Below are positions 23,524-34,186 of a DNA stretch of 64,000 bases, one piece after another. How positions within the stretch are numbered: position 1 is the first letter of the stretch; each line of letters opens with the position of its first letter. The DNA lies in the NCBI GenBank assembly GCA_033807695.1, contig CM066301.1, forward strand, positions 186,001-250,000. Reading direction: 5' to 3'. The notes beneath the pieces are model-generated. The model was not told the origin of the DNA. It did not search any database and worked only from the letters and a program-made list of their open reading frames with translations. Position numbers and translations under genes: made by a program. This DNA comes from Daedaleopsis sinensis (Eukaryota > Basidiomycota > Agaricomycetes > Polyporales > Polyporaceae).

Positions 23524-25136
23524 TCAAAGTTCATCCTCATCCTCATCAATCTGATCGTACTCGTCGCTCCCGTCACTCTCGTCGCTGTACAGATCATCGT
23601 CAAAGGCGTCGTCGCTCCAATCCGAGTCGCTGCTCCAGTCGTTCTCCATCGGGTCCGTCCCGACCTCAGCCTCGACGTCCTCCGTCGTCCGCCACTCCCC
23701 GTCCGCGCCCTTCTCCCACTCGAACTCGGTCGTGAACGCGACGAGCCGGAGCGCGGGCGCGTACCGCGCGTACTCGCTCAGCAGCGTGCGCTGCAGCTCC
23801 ACGTCGCGCGCGAGCCAGAAGCGCGAGTCCCACCGTTCGTGCTTGAACACCGCGTCCGAGATGCGCAGGGTGTGCAGCCGCGGGAGTCCCGGGAGCACGG
23901 CCGGCCCCCATTCTCCGAGTGTGTTCTGCCAGGACGGTGTATCAGCCACGCCCCAAACAGCAGCCTGAGGAATAGGGAGGCAGCACGTACCCGACTCGGG
24001 TTCGAATCAAGGATGATCAGCAGGCTCTCCAGCTCCTTGAGCTCGGACAGGCCGCGCGCGAGAGACTGCGCGCTGACGCGCCTCACCGTGAAGCGCAAGT
24101 GCCGGATCGGCACAGCAGAGTGTTTGAGGTGTCTCAGCGCACCTGCAACATCTTCCCATCGCGGGACGAACTCCAAGAAGTGTCCGCCGTTGCGCTCGAA
24201 CGACGCATGGTCGAGGGCGACGGTGTGGATCCTACGACGGCCGTCGGTCGCCGGGGAGAGGAAGGCGGAGATGTTGTAGTGGGCGCATGCGATTTCTTCG
24301 AGCGCTGGGAACGATGTTGAAGGGAGCGCATCGACATCGTGATCGCCAGGGGAGAATTCGACCAAGAGCGAGCGGATGTGGTTCATCTGCGCTGCGATGT
24401 GCGGCAATGCCTTCCAGTAGACCTCTACGTGCTTCAGAGACGGGAACTGAGCGTCGGAAGGAAGAATGGAAAGAAGCCCGTGCGGAAGGGTGACTGAGAG
24501 CGCAAGAGACTGCAGTTGGGTTGAGGTGGCAGCCAGCACATCGTGCAGAGCTGAGATCTGTCTCGCAGAGAGACGCGACGGAGAAAATACACGCAAGCTA
24601 TGGAGCTTTGGTAGGAACGGGAACGCAGGTGCGGCTGCGCTCTCTATCAGATTCCGCACCGTCCGGAGTTCCAGCTCGAGGATCTCCAATTCGGGATGGG
24701 GCGTTGCAGCGAGGACCTCCAAGGCAGTGCGCCGGACTGACTGCTCCATTTCCCCAGAGCGAAGACGTTGCAAGTTGACGAGACGCGGGGCGACCTCGGC
24801 GAATTTGGGCTCGAATGGTTGCGGAGGTATGCCGACAGTGCGAATGTCCGACAAGAGGAGCAAGCAGTTGCGGTGAATCACGATGGCACGAACAAAGTGT
24901 GCGAGATCGCGCGTGAACGATGTCTGCTCCGGAGACATGTTGAGCGTGTCGAAACATGCACAGATGGTGCGGACATCGTGCAGCTCTATCTTCGAGTAAA
25001 GCCGAGGGGTTCCGACCACGTTGAGGAGCTTGTTCGCGAGCAGAAATGCGGGGAGATCAGCACGACGGACGAGTGAGCAGATGATGGCCACAAGCTCGAC
25101 AGGAAGGGAGCGGATTGAGATTGAGTCGTGGCCCAT
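23524..25136 (-). CDS. F-box/LRR-type protein, copy 2
   Basis: Predicted 515-aa protein from exons 25136-23991 and 23925-23524, with a 65-bp GT-AG intron in phase 0 at the same place as in the paralog at 642-2,186. The F-box reads RSLPVELVAIICSLVRRADLPAFLL, and the LRR-like body follows (LVNLQRLRSGEME; LPKLHSLRVFSPSRLS). The C-terminus is very acidic (about 40 residues rich in D, E and S). It is presumed to be an SCF adaptor of unknown target. The neighbour upstream (25,732-27,482) is also the paralog of copy 1's neighbour, so the pair moved as a block. Confidence 0.82.
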
Positions 25137-25731
25137 GTCACTGAAGCATAAAGTGCCAGTTAATGAGGTGCCACACGATGGTAGGTTGGCAAAACACTGA
25201 CCAGGTTTCCTTTTCGACCGTGTCGCACTCGTCCATGCAGACGATCTTGCTGGATGTGCGACGGAGCCAGTCTCCTCGCTGAAAGGCGTCGAGGGTGGGG
25301 GGCCGGGGCTGGAGATCCTACAGTGATGGACCGGCAGGGCTTAAGCAAGGCTTAAGTACTGCTTTTCGAACCGACGCTTAACTCCGCGCTTATCAAGGCG
25401 TCCCCCAAGACGGAGACGCTTCCTAATGCGGATTACTTTCTCTTCCGGGTCGGTACTCGTCTTGAGGAAACCCAAATCAGGTCCAAATCACCAACCAATA
25501 CTATGCAGTCCTGTAATAGAAGCTCCGGAACGTCAGAGTGTAGACAATGATGATGTGGAACAATCCTGTAAATACTATGTACCGATGCTTCGCATTGATT
25601 AAGTAGTATCGACTTTCCCCGCGACCACCTACCGGTAATTCTATCTCGCGTCCGTTGTTTCAAGCTTTCTGACTTCTGACCCGGGTGGAAGCTTGATCTC
25701 ACGCCATTAGTAAGGGCAATAAAACTAGTAC

Positions 25732-27482
25732 TCAACGCGCTATTGTAGTTCGTGCGCGGCCCAAGCACCCCCATGCGCTGAGGTCAACCACATTCGGCAC
25801 CGTCCTCTTCTCTCCGCACCACCGCCCGAGCTCTGCGAACGTCCTCGGTGGTCGTTCTTGCGCAGGCGGAGACGCCTTCTTTATAACTCTCCGAAGCTCT
25901 TCCGCCAAGTCAAGAAATACTGGGTTATGCCACGGTGATTGGGGCGCAGGGGCTTGAGGCGAGATCGGAGCTAGCACGGGACGAGTGGTCGATGCACTCG
26001 GAGGTGGTGTTGCATCTTCCACGATGCTGTCAGCGAGGTTGGATAGCGACTCGGTAGGCTGCGTTGGGGGGTCTGGTATAGAGGAAGATGTCAGCAGCGC
26101 GACTCTTGTAGTCACGAAGGAAACGTACCGATATCCATCTGTCCATGCGTTGATTCGGGCACCTGGGCCACTACGGAGGGTGAGCTCTCCGAAGACAAAG
26201 GGGGCGGAAGATCATGCAAAGATGGCTAGGACGTATCGGTCAAACTTCAGAGACCACGGGGGCTACATTGCAACAGAAGAACGTACCTCGATGAGTTCTT
26301 GCTTGCACGCGCGTGAGATGGGTGCATGAAACTGTTTTTCAGCGGATCCAACGGCTGCCAGCATCGGAGACATGAGAGAGATATCATGACGTTCATACTG
26401 TCAAAAACCGAGACGTACCAGGCCGTGGGTTCTCGGATATGAACACAACCTCGTTTTGTGCGGGTGAAGGTACAGTTGTCGACATTCGCGTGTCATTCAC
26501 GAGCATATGCGACTCCGCCCGGCTCACCCGCGCGTCCATGCCAGTGGTCGCGTTTGTATTGACGTGTACCTGTGTGCTTGAGAACACGGATGTGCCTGGA
26601 AGGGTCTTCAAGCTCTTGCTCGTGGACGCTTTCGCGGACATAGCGCTGGTGCGTATGCTCGCGGTCGTGCTGGTACCGGTGCTGGAGCTCGTGTCGATGC
26701 TTGGCTCGACGCCGATCACGTTGTGCTTCGAATCCTCGTCGACATCCGCTCCGCATTTGACTTTGCTTCGTTTACGGGAAAAGTACTGTCGCAACCTCCT
26801 GCCCGTGTAGTTCTCACATCCGGGGAGAAGCCAGATTTGTTCCAAGAGGCTTTGGTACTGTTCATTGGCAGGGCAGTGGGTGACGGTGCAGAAGAAATCT
26901 GAGACGCGAACGTGCATGTAGTTAAATACATAAGTTAATCTCGCTTCGCGAGGGAGCGACGAAGATTCTATGTATGAGAACGCACCGTTGAGTATCTTAT
27001 ATGCGTCTTTGCTTAGTTTGTCGCATTTCTGAGGGTGTATCTTGCTTTTCCCTCCCGTAGATGGACATCCAACAGGTGAGTCGGCACCTCCTGCAGCGTG
27101 TGGTTCCTCCCACCGCAGCTGTGAGTCCTCGCCCTCGACCTTTGGTACGACATCGCGAAGTTTGCTCCTGCTGCTCCGTTTACGCTCAAAGTACCTCCTC
27201 AATTGCGCTGGCGTGCACTGAAGGCACCCAGTGAGTTGGCGCACTTGCGCGAGGAGGTCATCGTATTGCTCTGCGGTAGGGAAGTTGGTGACATTGTCGA
27301 AGTATGCTGAGGTGATAGCGCGTATAGTCAGCGAGCATAGACGTCAGCATAGCATACAATCAAAGCTTAAGGAACAAAGCACCTGTGAGAAGTGCATATG
27401 CGGTCGTTGAAAGTTTTTGTCCGCGGTTTTGAGGTTTGCTAAATGCTGCCGTCGACGTGGACACGTCCGGGGAACGCATCAT
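25732..27482 (-). CDS. Double homeodomain-like protein, copy 2
   Basis: Predicted 468-aa protein from exons 27482-27383, 27306-26986, 26898-26419, 26354-26287, 26225-26129 and 26072-25732. Intron positions and phases match copy 1 (3,217-4,935). The extra last intron is clearer here and supports the optional intron in copy 1. The two modules read TAEQYDDLLAQVRQLTGCLQCTPAQLRRYFERKRS and, after the second intron, ANEQYQSLLEQIWLLPGCENYT followed by LRQYFSRKRS. Asn51 of canonical homeodomains is replaced by Arg. The C-terminal block RTFAELGRWCGE is retained, followed by a tail unlike that of copy 1. The start was set at the MetMet pair aligned with copy 1. Confidence 0.65.
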
Positions 27483-27781
27483 GGGAGAGAGAGAGAGTGG
27501 TCGTAGTGGTCGAAGTCCAAAAGCGTAAACAGCCAGTTTTGCCAAAATTTCGAGGAAGTCTTTCGAGATGACGTCACGTGCAACATTTAGTAGTAGTAGT
27601 GAACGTCCTCATATGCTCTAATTTTTAAAGCAAGGTACGTACGTCGCGCGTGATATGTCTGAAGCTTCATGCTGTGGCATTGAATATTGAGTCGCGATAG
27701 CATAGAGCAATCCTAAGTCGGACTCCTCGCCTTCAACTTGATAATGACATTCAAGATCGCGTGATGGAGGGGCGTGACCTG

Positions 27782-27798
27782 ACGCGTCAATAACGCGA
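27782..27798. promoter_or_regulatory. ACGCGT/ACGCGA boxes upstream of homeodomain-like copy 2
   Basis: ACGCGT at 27,782 and ACGCGA at 27,793, about 300 bp upstream of the start at 27,482. They match the position and spacing of the boxes upstream of copy 1. The surrounding sequence has diverged more than the boxes. Confidence 0.4.
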
Positions 27799-28772
27799 CC
27801 GTGACAGGTTCCCCGGTTGCTACCCCGGAGTCGTCCGGCCGGTAGTTACGGGGGTTCGGCGAGATGTTCAAGAATCAATACGCAAAATGGTATAATGTCA
27901 ACGGAAATCAAGCATTGGTCCCGTCCACTGACACTCTTCGCCTTGGGATCGAGCATCGGTCCAGCCCAAGCTAGATCTCCCTCCCTCCATCCTCCTCGCC
28001 CCTTTTGACAATCTCAATCGCTTTCTTATGTCCTCCTCATGCCAGGAAAAATACTATATCTACTCTTTTACATCCCTATCCCCTTCTAGACCATCTTCTC
28101 GTATACACCCGTTCCACGGGCGCCTTACCTTATTTGGGGTAAGTATATCGCGCGCTAGCAGTCACCGGGCGCCTCCTCGACTTAACAGCATGAAGCGCTT
28201 GTCTGTTCGGTCATATCGGAGGAATCTAGGACTTCTTCGAAACACCTAGTGGATGAGCGAGCATTTTTCTAGTTTTTGAGAATTCATTACCTATCTGCTG
28301 ACACTGATTTGAGGTCCGTATGCTCTCCCGTTACCTCTCTGTCGAAGGTCGGGACCGATGATTGATTCACGGTGGACCGGAGGCGCTAAATGGCCGGACC
28401 GGATTACCTTCTGCCGCAGGACAAGATTTCAATAGTTTGTTAGTTACTTTGTTGACTTAGCACAGGACCGGATACCACTTTTGAATGACCAATAACTGGT
28501 TCCCGTTGACATTATACCTACTTGCAATCAATACAGTGGTATTAATATTAATATCATTGCGGCGGCCTGTAGGAGACATATGGCTGGCAACTTGAACAAT
28601 ACTGGAACAATACTGAGACATGGCTTGTGATTGGAATGACCTTGCAGAGTATTATGTCACGGTAGTAGTATGCCGCCACGCTTTGGGCGCCAGTCTCATG
28701 GGTTATAGGTCTCTCTCGACCACCATCCATCTCATCCTCCCTTTCCTCCTCTGCCACAACGACGTATTCCCT
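27799..28772. other. Intergenic, no gene recognised
   Basis: About 1 kb of mixed AT-richer sequence with ATTAATATTAATAT near 28,545. No coding signal or repeat structure was seen. Confidence 0.4.
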
Positions 28773-29626
28773 ATGGCCGAAGCTACGAACACCTGCGACT
28801 GCGGACAGTGCTACGAAGGCTGGCTGTCTCCGAGAATGAGGGAGCGGCTGCAATGTGAGTCGTCGCTTGCCTTTCTTCCTCATTCTCTCGCCGGCGCCTC
28901 ACCCGCTGCGTTCAAGTCGAGTCACATCTCCGGTACGGGCTCTCAGCGCTCCTACTCGACACACAGAACAGCGTAGTGGCGGATGTTGGCGAAGATCTCC
29001 CCATTGACTACACACCTATCGACCACGCTGTGCGCTACCTCCCCAAAGACGTCCGCCACAAGATCGGGCCCTCTGCATCGTCCGAGGTGTCCGCATCGTC
29101 CGAGGCGTCCGCACCGTCCGAGGCGTCCGCACCTTCCAAGGCGTCCGCACAGTCCAAGGTGTCCGCAGCGGGCGACGAGGTGTACCGGGGATACGTCGCC
29201 GTCCTCAAGGCGATCACCGAGCTTGTCCCTCTCGAGAACGAAGGTGCGGACGCTCTCAACTCGAACAAAGGCTTCCCTACCGCCTCCATCATCTCCGCCC
29301 ACCTCTCTTCCGTGCGCGACGCCGGTCCGCCGAACCCGGATGCGGCACGCATCGCTCTGTTTCTGGACAGTGGCGGGAAGGTCGAGCACGCGCTCGACTA
29401 CATCGTCGACCGCGCGCGCGAGGAGCACTCGCCGCTCGGGCGCCAGTACACCGCGGATCAGCAGTTCATCGATCGTATAGTGCACATCGAGGAGAACCTT
29501 CCCGAGTGTGCGAACGACCTGAACTTTGAGCTCGTGAGGGTGCGGCTTGGTTTGACCGAGGAGACGTTGGGCGGAGTCCCCAAGGATGAAGCAGTTCCAG
29601 TTCCTGTGTCGGACGATGGGAAGTAG
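28773..29626 (+). CDS. Hypothetical protein with CxCGxC...GWLSPRM motif
   Basis: Predicted 263-aa protein from exons 28773-28854 and 28917-29626, joined in phase 1. The N-terminus MAEATNTCDCGQCYEGWLSPRM is a motif I know from the C-terminal part of larger basidiomycete proteins, often with ankyrin repeats upstream. No ankyrin exons were found here, so this may be a short paralog or a truncated gene. The C-terminal half is helical (VYRGYVAVLKAITELVPLENEG; ARIALFLDSGGKVEHALDYI). A Ser/Ala-rich linker is encoded by an 18-bp tandem repeat. The start codon is uncertain. Confidence 0.6.
29072..29161 (+). repeat. In-frame 18-bp minisatellite (five units)
   Basis: Five successive units of the type TCCGCATCGTCCGAGGCG encode SA(S/P/Q)S(E/K)(A/V). 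They vary at a few positions and expand a linker in the host protein by 30 residues. Unit number is likely to vary between strains. Confidence 0.85.
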
Positions 29627-30079
29627 CGCGCAGGGACCGTGGCGACCAGGTACGGAGAGTCTTGTTCATTCATGTATGATAACATCGAATTCAGGGATGG
29701 ACGTCTTGTGTATCGTTCTAGTGACTCGCAGACACAATGTATGTAAAACAATCTAGGCACACTCTTGATTATACCCTCAGAATATAGCGCTACACCTTCT
29801 GAAGCTTGAAACTGCACATGGCCCTCTGATGTTCACTTACTGTACTTGGCGGAAGTTGACGATCGATGTACGACTATGAACGAGTGCATGAGAAGAGCAA
29901 TTACTCACATCTCGAAGCTGCGCCGGCAGATAGATTTGTTCTCCTTACCAGCCTTGCCTCAACACTCACCAACCCCTTCTCGAACACCTGGTCCCATAGC
30001 TCTATCCAGCTTTCCGGTGAGTGGTACTAACACCTGTCTCCCTCTACTGCTGATCTTCACTCCCTTCTCGGATGGACGA

Positions 30080-30650
30080 AGTTTGAAATCCAGTCGAAAG
30101 CGTGATTTCATTGCCATCGGGCACTTGGGATCACGAGATCGCGCAGACTTGCGATCGCATAAAGCCAAAGCAGCGCGGCCCGACTCATTTGAACGCACTG
30201 ACACTCCGGTCATATGTACAGGTTGCTCACGACGTCCGGACGATTTTTGAAACGCGGTCGAAGTTGCGAGTTCATGCACGCACCGGGGTCCACCAAATCG
30301 CACCGGACCCACGGTTATATGCAGGTACTGCAGTGCGATCTGACTCATTTTAACGTATTGACATCTCTGCCGTATGTACAGGCTGCTCGCGACGTCCGGG
30401 CGATGTTTAGAATCTGGTCGAATCTAAACTCGTGAGTGTCAGGCACTGTTATGCACCAACTCGCGTAAAAGTTCACGGACGCGTGCAGCTTTTGCGACGC
30501 AACCTGGCTCATCGGAGTGCACTGACACCTTGTTCGCATAAGCTGGCTGGTCCCAACGTTCCGACGACACTTGAAATGTGGTCGAAACCGCGATTTCATG
30601 GGTACCGGGCACTTGGGTGCACCAAGTATCGCACCACCTGCGGTTTAAAC
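30080..30650. repeat. Diverged tandem repeat, period about 163 bp
   Basis: Four related units begin near 30,083, 30,248, 30,411 and 30,571. Each opens with a segment like GGTCGAAACCGCGATTTCATG, continues with GGGCACTTGGGTGCACCAA, and closes with CTGACAC....TATGTACAGGCTGCTC.CGACGTCCGGACGAT. Identity between units is moderate by eye. No unit carries a convincing open frame, and stop codons occur in all frames across the block. Confidence 0.7.
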
Positions 30651-31002
30651 CACCACTCTTTGCCCGCATCTAGTGCCGAAAACGCTGCCCGGAGCACGCA
30701 CGGTCTGTGAGGGAAGCCTGAAACGACGTTCAGATGTCTATGCTGCCGCTGACACGCACAAACGTTGTTCCAGTATCACCGCGCATCCCGGAGCTCTCAC
30801 GTTCACGATGATCGGATACGCGTTGGATCTACTTCGACAGTGCCGGAAGCTGCGCCGCAAATATCCAGGCCGCGACTCAGGAGAGCATCAACTGCTGGAC
30901 TTGAATGCTCTCGCGGTCCGGAAACCGAGACCCGGAACCATGTCCACTACTAGGACACGCACGGCGTGACTCACCATTCACCAGGTGGCTAGGATGTGCA
31001 CC

Positions 31003-31290
31003 GATTGCACACCCATCTCGCGAGCACGTTCCGAGTGAAGGATCTTGGACAGGATCTCGGTCACCTCTGCAACCGGTACCATGTGAGTGTTAGTCCAATC
31101 AAGAGTGCCAGCTCGCTGCAGACTTACCGTGTCGAAATGCTCTCTGCTCGCGAATGCACACCGAGCTGGGCACGCACCGCAATCACCGTTTAATGCGCTG
31201 CTCGGGATCTGCACCGGACGGGCGATTTGAGTGCGTGCACATCTTGCGTGCGCGTTCCGAACGGAGGATTCCGACACCGGGTATTGGATA
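31003..31290. repeat. Second family of diverged direct repeats
   Basis: A segment near 31,004 (TGCACACCCATCTCGCGAGCACGTTCCGAGTGAAGGAT) recurs in changed form near 31,235 (TGCACATCTTGCGTGCGCGTTCCGAACGGAGGAT). The spacing is about 230 bp. The whole stretch 29,850-32,560 holds no recognised gene and seems to be built from such degenerate repeats. Confidence 0.45.
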
Positions 31291-32687
31291 TCCTTCTGCC
31301 ATCGCTATATGACCCATATCCATCCAGGTAGCTCGGTACCGACCTACCGTCGCAAACCATAGTGCCGAGATGCGCACGGGTAACGAGCAAGGCTGCTGAC
31401 GCGCTGACAGGCAAGATGAGCGGTCAGTTCGAGTGAGTAGCGGCATACACGGGACCAGCGACGTACCGTTCGGATACTTACTGTGCAAGCGTCAGAGATT
31501 CAATCACGGTCAAGCGAACGGACGCACCTGGACGCAGTCCGTGTGCTCATGGCGCACTAGCGAGGCGGCAGTGAAGAGACATCACCTGGGATCACAATGC
31601 GTCAGCTAGACTTCACCGTCACGAGAGCCGCGACGCGACGACTCACCTTGGCAGACGCGCACGCTATCAATGTGTCTGCAGCGGACGTCAACGTGTCAAT
31701 CCACAGCCTGTGTCGCGAAGGTCAGACGTCCAGCAGGTTAATGGCGTACCCTGCTATTGGCTGGAGCCTCCCGCAAGAGCGAGCAACACGACGGTTGTGC
31801 CACGCACTGGCTGCTGAAACACGCACGGCCGGGTGAGTGCATGCCAACAAAGTGAGCAGGTCAACATACCTGAGAGCGTGCTATACAGCATCCATCGCAG
31901 TCTGATGCTGTCGAGTAGAGTAGACCACTGCCTGTGTTTCGAAAGTGAGCCAGCATGTCAAAAAGGAATGGTAGGCCATACGTAGCTCACCGGAACAACC
32001 TCCAGTCGCCTCCGAGTGCTGACTCAGACGTGTGCATAGTGCGAGTGGACGAATGTGTCAGCTACATCTCAAACACGATATTCCTGCCAGTGAATCAGAA
32101 CTCGAACGAGTTTAGGTCTGTTTTGAGTAATGTCGGGGGTCCCTCACGTGACATTGGCACCCCGACCCCTGACACCCCTGACACCCTCCCCTTCGGGTTG
32201 CGTGGGGTTAACTTGAGAAACTCCTGACATACGAACTATGCAGTAGGTTGTACCGCAGCCTGACAGTGCCTGGTAGTATCTGAATCAGCGGTGGAATGGC
32301 GCCGCGCCGAGCGGCTGGCGAAAGCCTGCCCGAGGCCCGGCGCCTACAAGGCTCTGAGTTGAAGTTCGAGTTCAGGTTTGCCCGGAGGGCGGTGTTATCG
32401 GAAACCTCACCATGATTATGGCATTGGTATAGTGCAGATGGTGGCCGGCCCGGGACGGAGTACAGAGACTCGCCCGCTACGACCTCGGAAATCACAATAC
32501 GCTAGCCCCGTGTTCCTGCGGGTTCAATCGTTCATACTCGCCACGTCTGGGTACGAGACCAGATGTCCTAGTAAGTACGTGATACCAGAAAGTAATCTGA
32601 CAAAGAGGCTATGAGAGCGGTATCCCTGGGAACCCCCACTCACTTCCAGTTCAGATGGCGCTTTCTCCCGGTGTCTTCCAAAGTTCA

Positions 32688-32787
32688 CAGCTGTTTGCAA
32701 ATCGATAGTCACTTTTGAAAAACGCTTGTCTAGCCACTTTTGACCGCCGACCGAGATTTCAGCCCGATTTGGTAAGTAGACGCCTTG
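32688..32787 (+). repeat. Left 100-bp terminal inverted repeat
   Basis: Begins CAGCTGTTTGCAAATCGATA and ends GTAAGTAGACGCCTTG. It matches the reverse complement of 36,595-36,694 without any difference that I could find. Confidence 0.92.
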
Positions 32788-32886
32788 GCTCCACTCCTGG
32801 GCATTCAACATCGGACGCCCCGCGCTCAACTCAGACTCTGCGCCTAGCTGCATCATTCACTACTACTTACTGGACTTCGAAGCTTC

Positions 32887-34104
32887 ATGACCCGTCGACA
32901 CATCCCTACTGCTATCAAAGAACATGCATATGTGCTCTTTCATGAGCTCCAAGATTTCAAGGCTGTCGCTAGCCTGATGCACGTGCATCCAAGGACTGTC
33001 CGGCGGATTGTAGCTCTCGCCGATCGCACTGGACAGGTCGTCCGCAAGCCTTTGGAGTGTGGGAGGCCGAGAGCACTGAACGGGCTGGATCTGGCAGTAC
33101 GTGCAGCTACCTATGGCTTACTGTATCGTTGCTAACTGGAGTCTAGTATCTCGAAGCCTGCATTGAGCGCACCCCGGACAGTACTCTTGATGAGCTCCGA
33201 GATGAACTCTCCTCAGCTTGCGGGGTTGATGTCTCCCGGTCAACAGTCACACGTGCACTGAATCGACGGGGCTTTACAAGGAAACAGGTATGTTGTTAGT
33301 ATCTCTCAGAACCAGACCCGGGCCCTTCATGCTGGGACAAGGTATCTCGAGACGCACTCGAGCGCAATGAAGATGCCCGTGCAGTCTACTGCGCGAGAAT
33401 TGCTACACACTACCGTCCCGAGCAGCTCGTATTTGTTGATGAGTCCGCCTTCAATCGTAACACGACAAGACGTCGTTATGCTTGGGCACCGAGTGGGGAC
33501 CGGGCACGCCGTAGAGACTTCTTCATCCGTGGCCAACGGTACGTATTAGTATTACATACTTATATCCGAATACACTCAGTCTCAGACATTCAACCATGGG
33601 TCCTGTAGCTTCTCCATCCTTCCCGCCATGTCACTTGATGGTGTGCTGCACCTTGACATCATCGAGGCCGCATATACAGGCGCACGCTTTATTGAGTTCA
33701 TCTCTGGTCTACTCGACAATATGAACCCATTTCCTGGTCCCAATTCTGTCATAGTCATGGACAATGCGCGCATACATAAAGCCCCTGAACTTCGTGATAT
33801 GATTGAGGCTCGGTAGGTCAAAAACTCGATGTGTTCGTGATACGATCATGGAATATACCAATACTGATATGACTATAGAGGGATGCGGTTGGAATTTCTG
33901 CCGCCATACTCACCTGATCTGAACCCAATCGAAGAAGCGTTCTCTGCTGTCAAGGCCTGGATTCGAAGGAATCGGGACTACGTGAGGGCAGAGACAACGG
34001 GAGATCCTGCATGTGATCCCTATCGGGTCTTATGGGATGCTATCTTCGTGGCGATTACACCGGAGAAGGCAGTGGGATGGTACCATCATTCAGGCTATTT
34101 GTAG
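32887..34104 (+). CDS. Tc1/mariner-superfamily transposase (DD34E)
   Basis: Predicted 325-aa protein from exons 32887-33096, 33147-33287, 33342-33538, 33609-33812 and 33879-34104. The N-terminal helix-turn-helix (KEHAYVLFHELQDFKAVASLMHVHPRTVRRIV) would bind the terminal repeats. The catalytic triad is visible as the first Asp in LVFVDESAF, the second in VIVMDNARIH, and Glu in DLNPIEEAFSAVK; 34 residues separate the last two. These are the IS630/Tc1 DDE features. No stop or shift was found, so the enzyme is probably functional. The element lies next to a MITE-like insertion at 50,460 with a similar end, which this enzyme might mobilise. Confidence 0.9.
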
Positions 34105-34186
34105 GAGTACCAGAGAAGAAATCAAGATGACATTCGTGTACTACTATAACATATGTCATGAAGATAGTTCTGAGGTGGACATGAGA

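Noticed and set aside
30102..30435. Possible protein with repeated RSYVQVAHDVRTIF-like segments
   Set aside because: The similar peptides simply reflect the 163-bp DNA repeat. Frames break between units and the opposite strand is equally open.
32140..32200. GACACCCCT-type short repeats as a minisatellite
   Set aside because: There are only two or three imperfect copies, too few to call.
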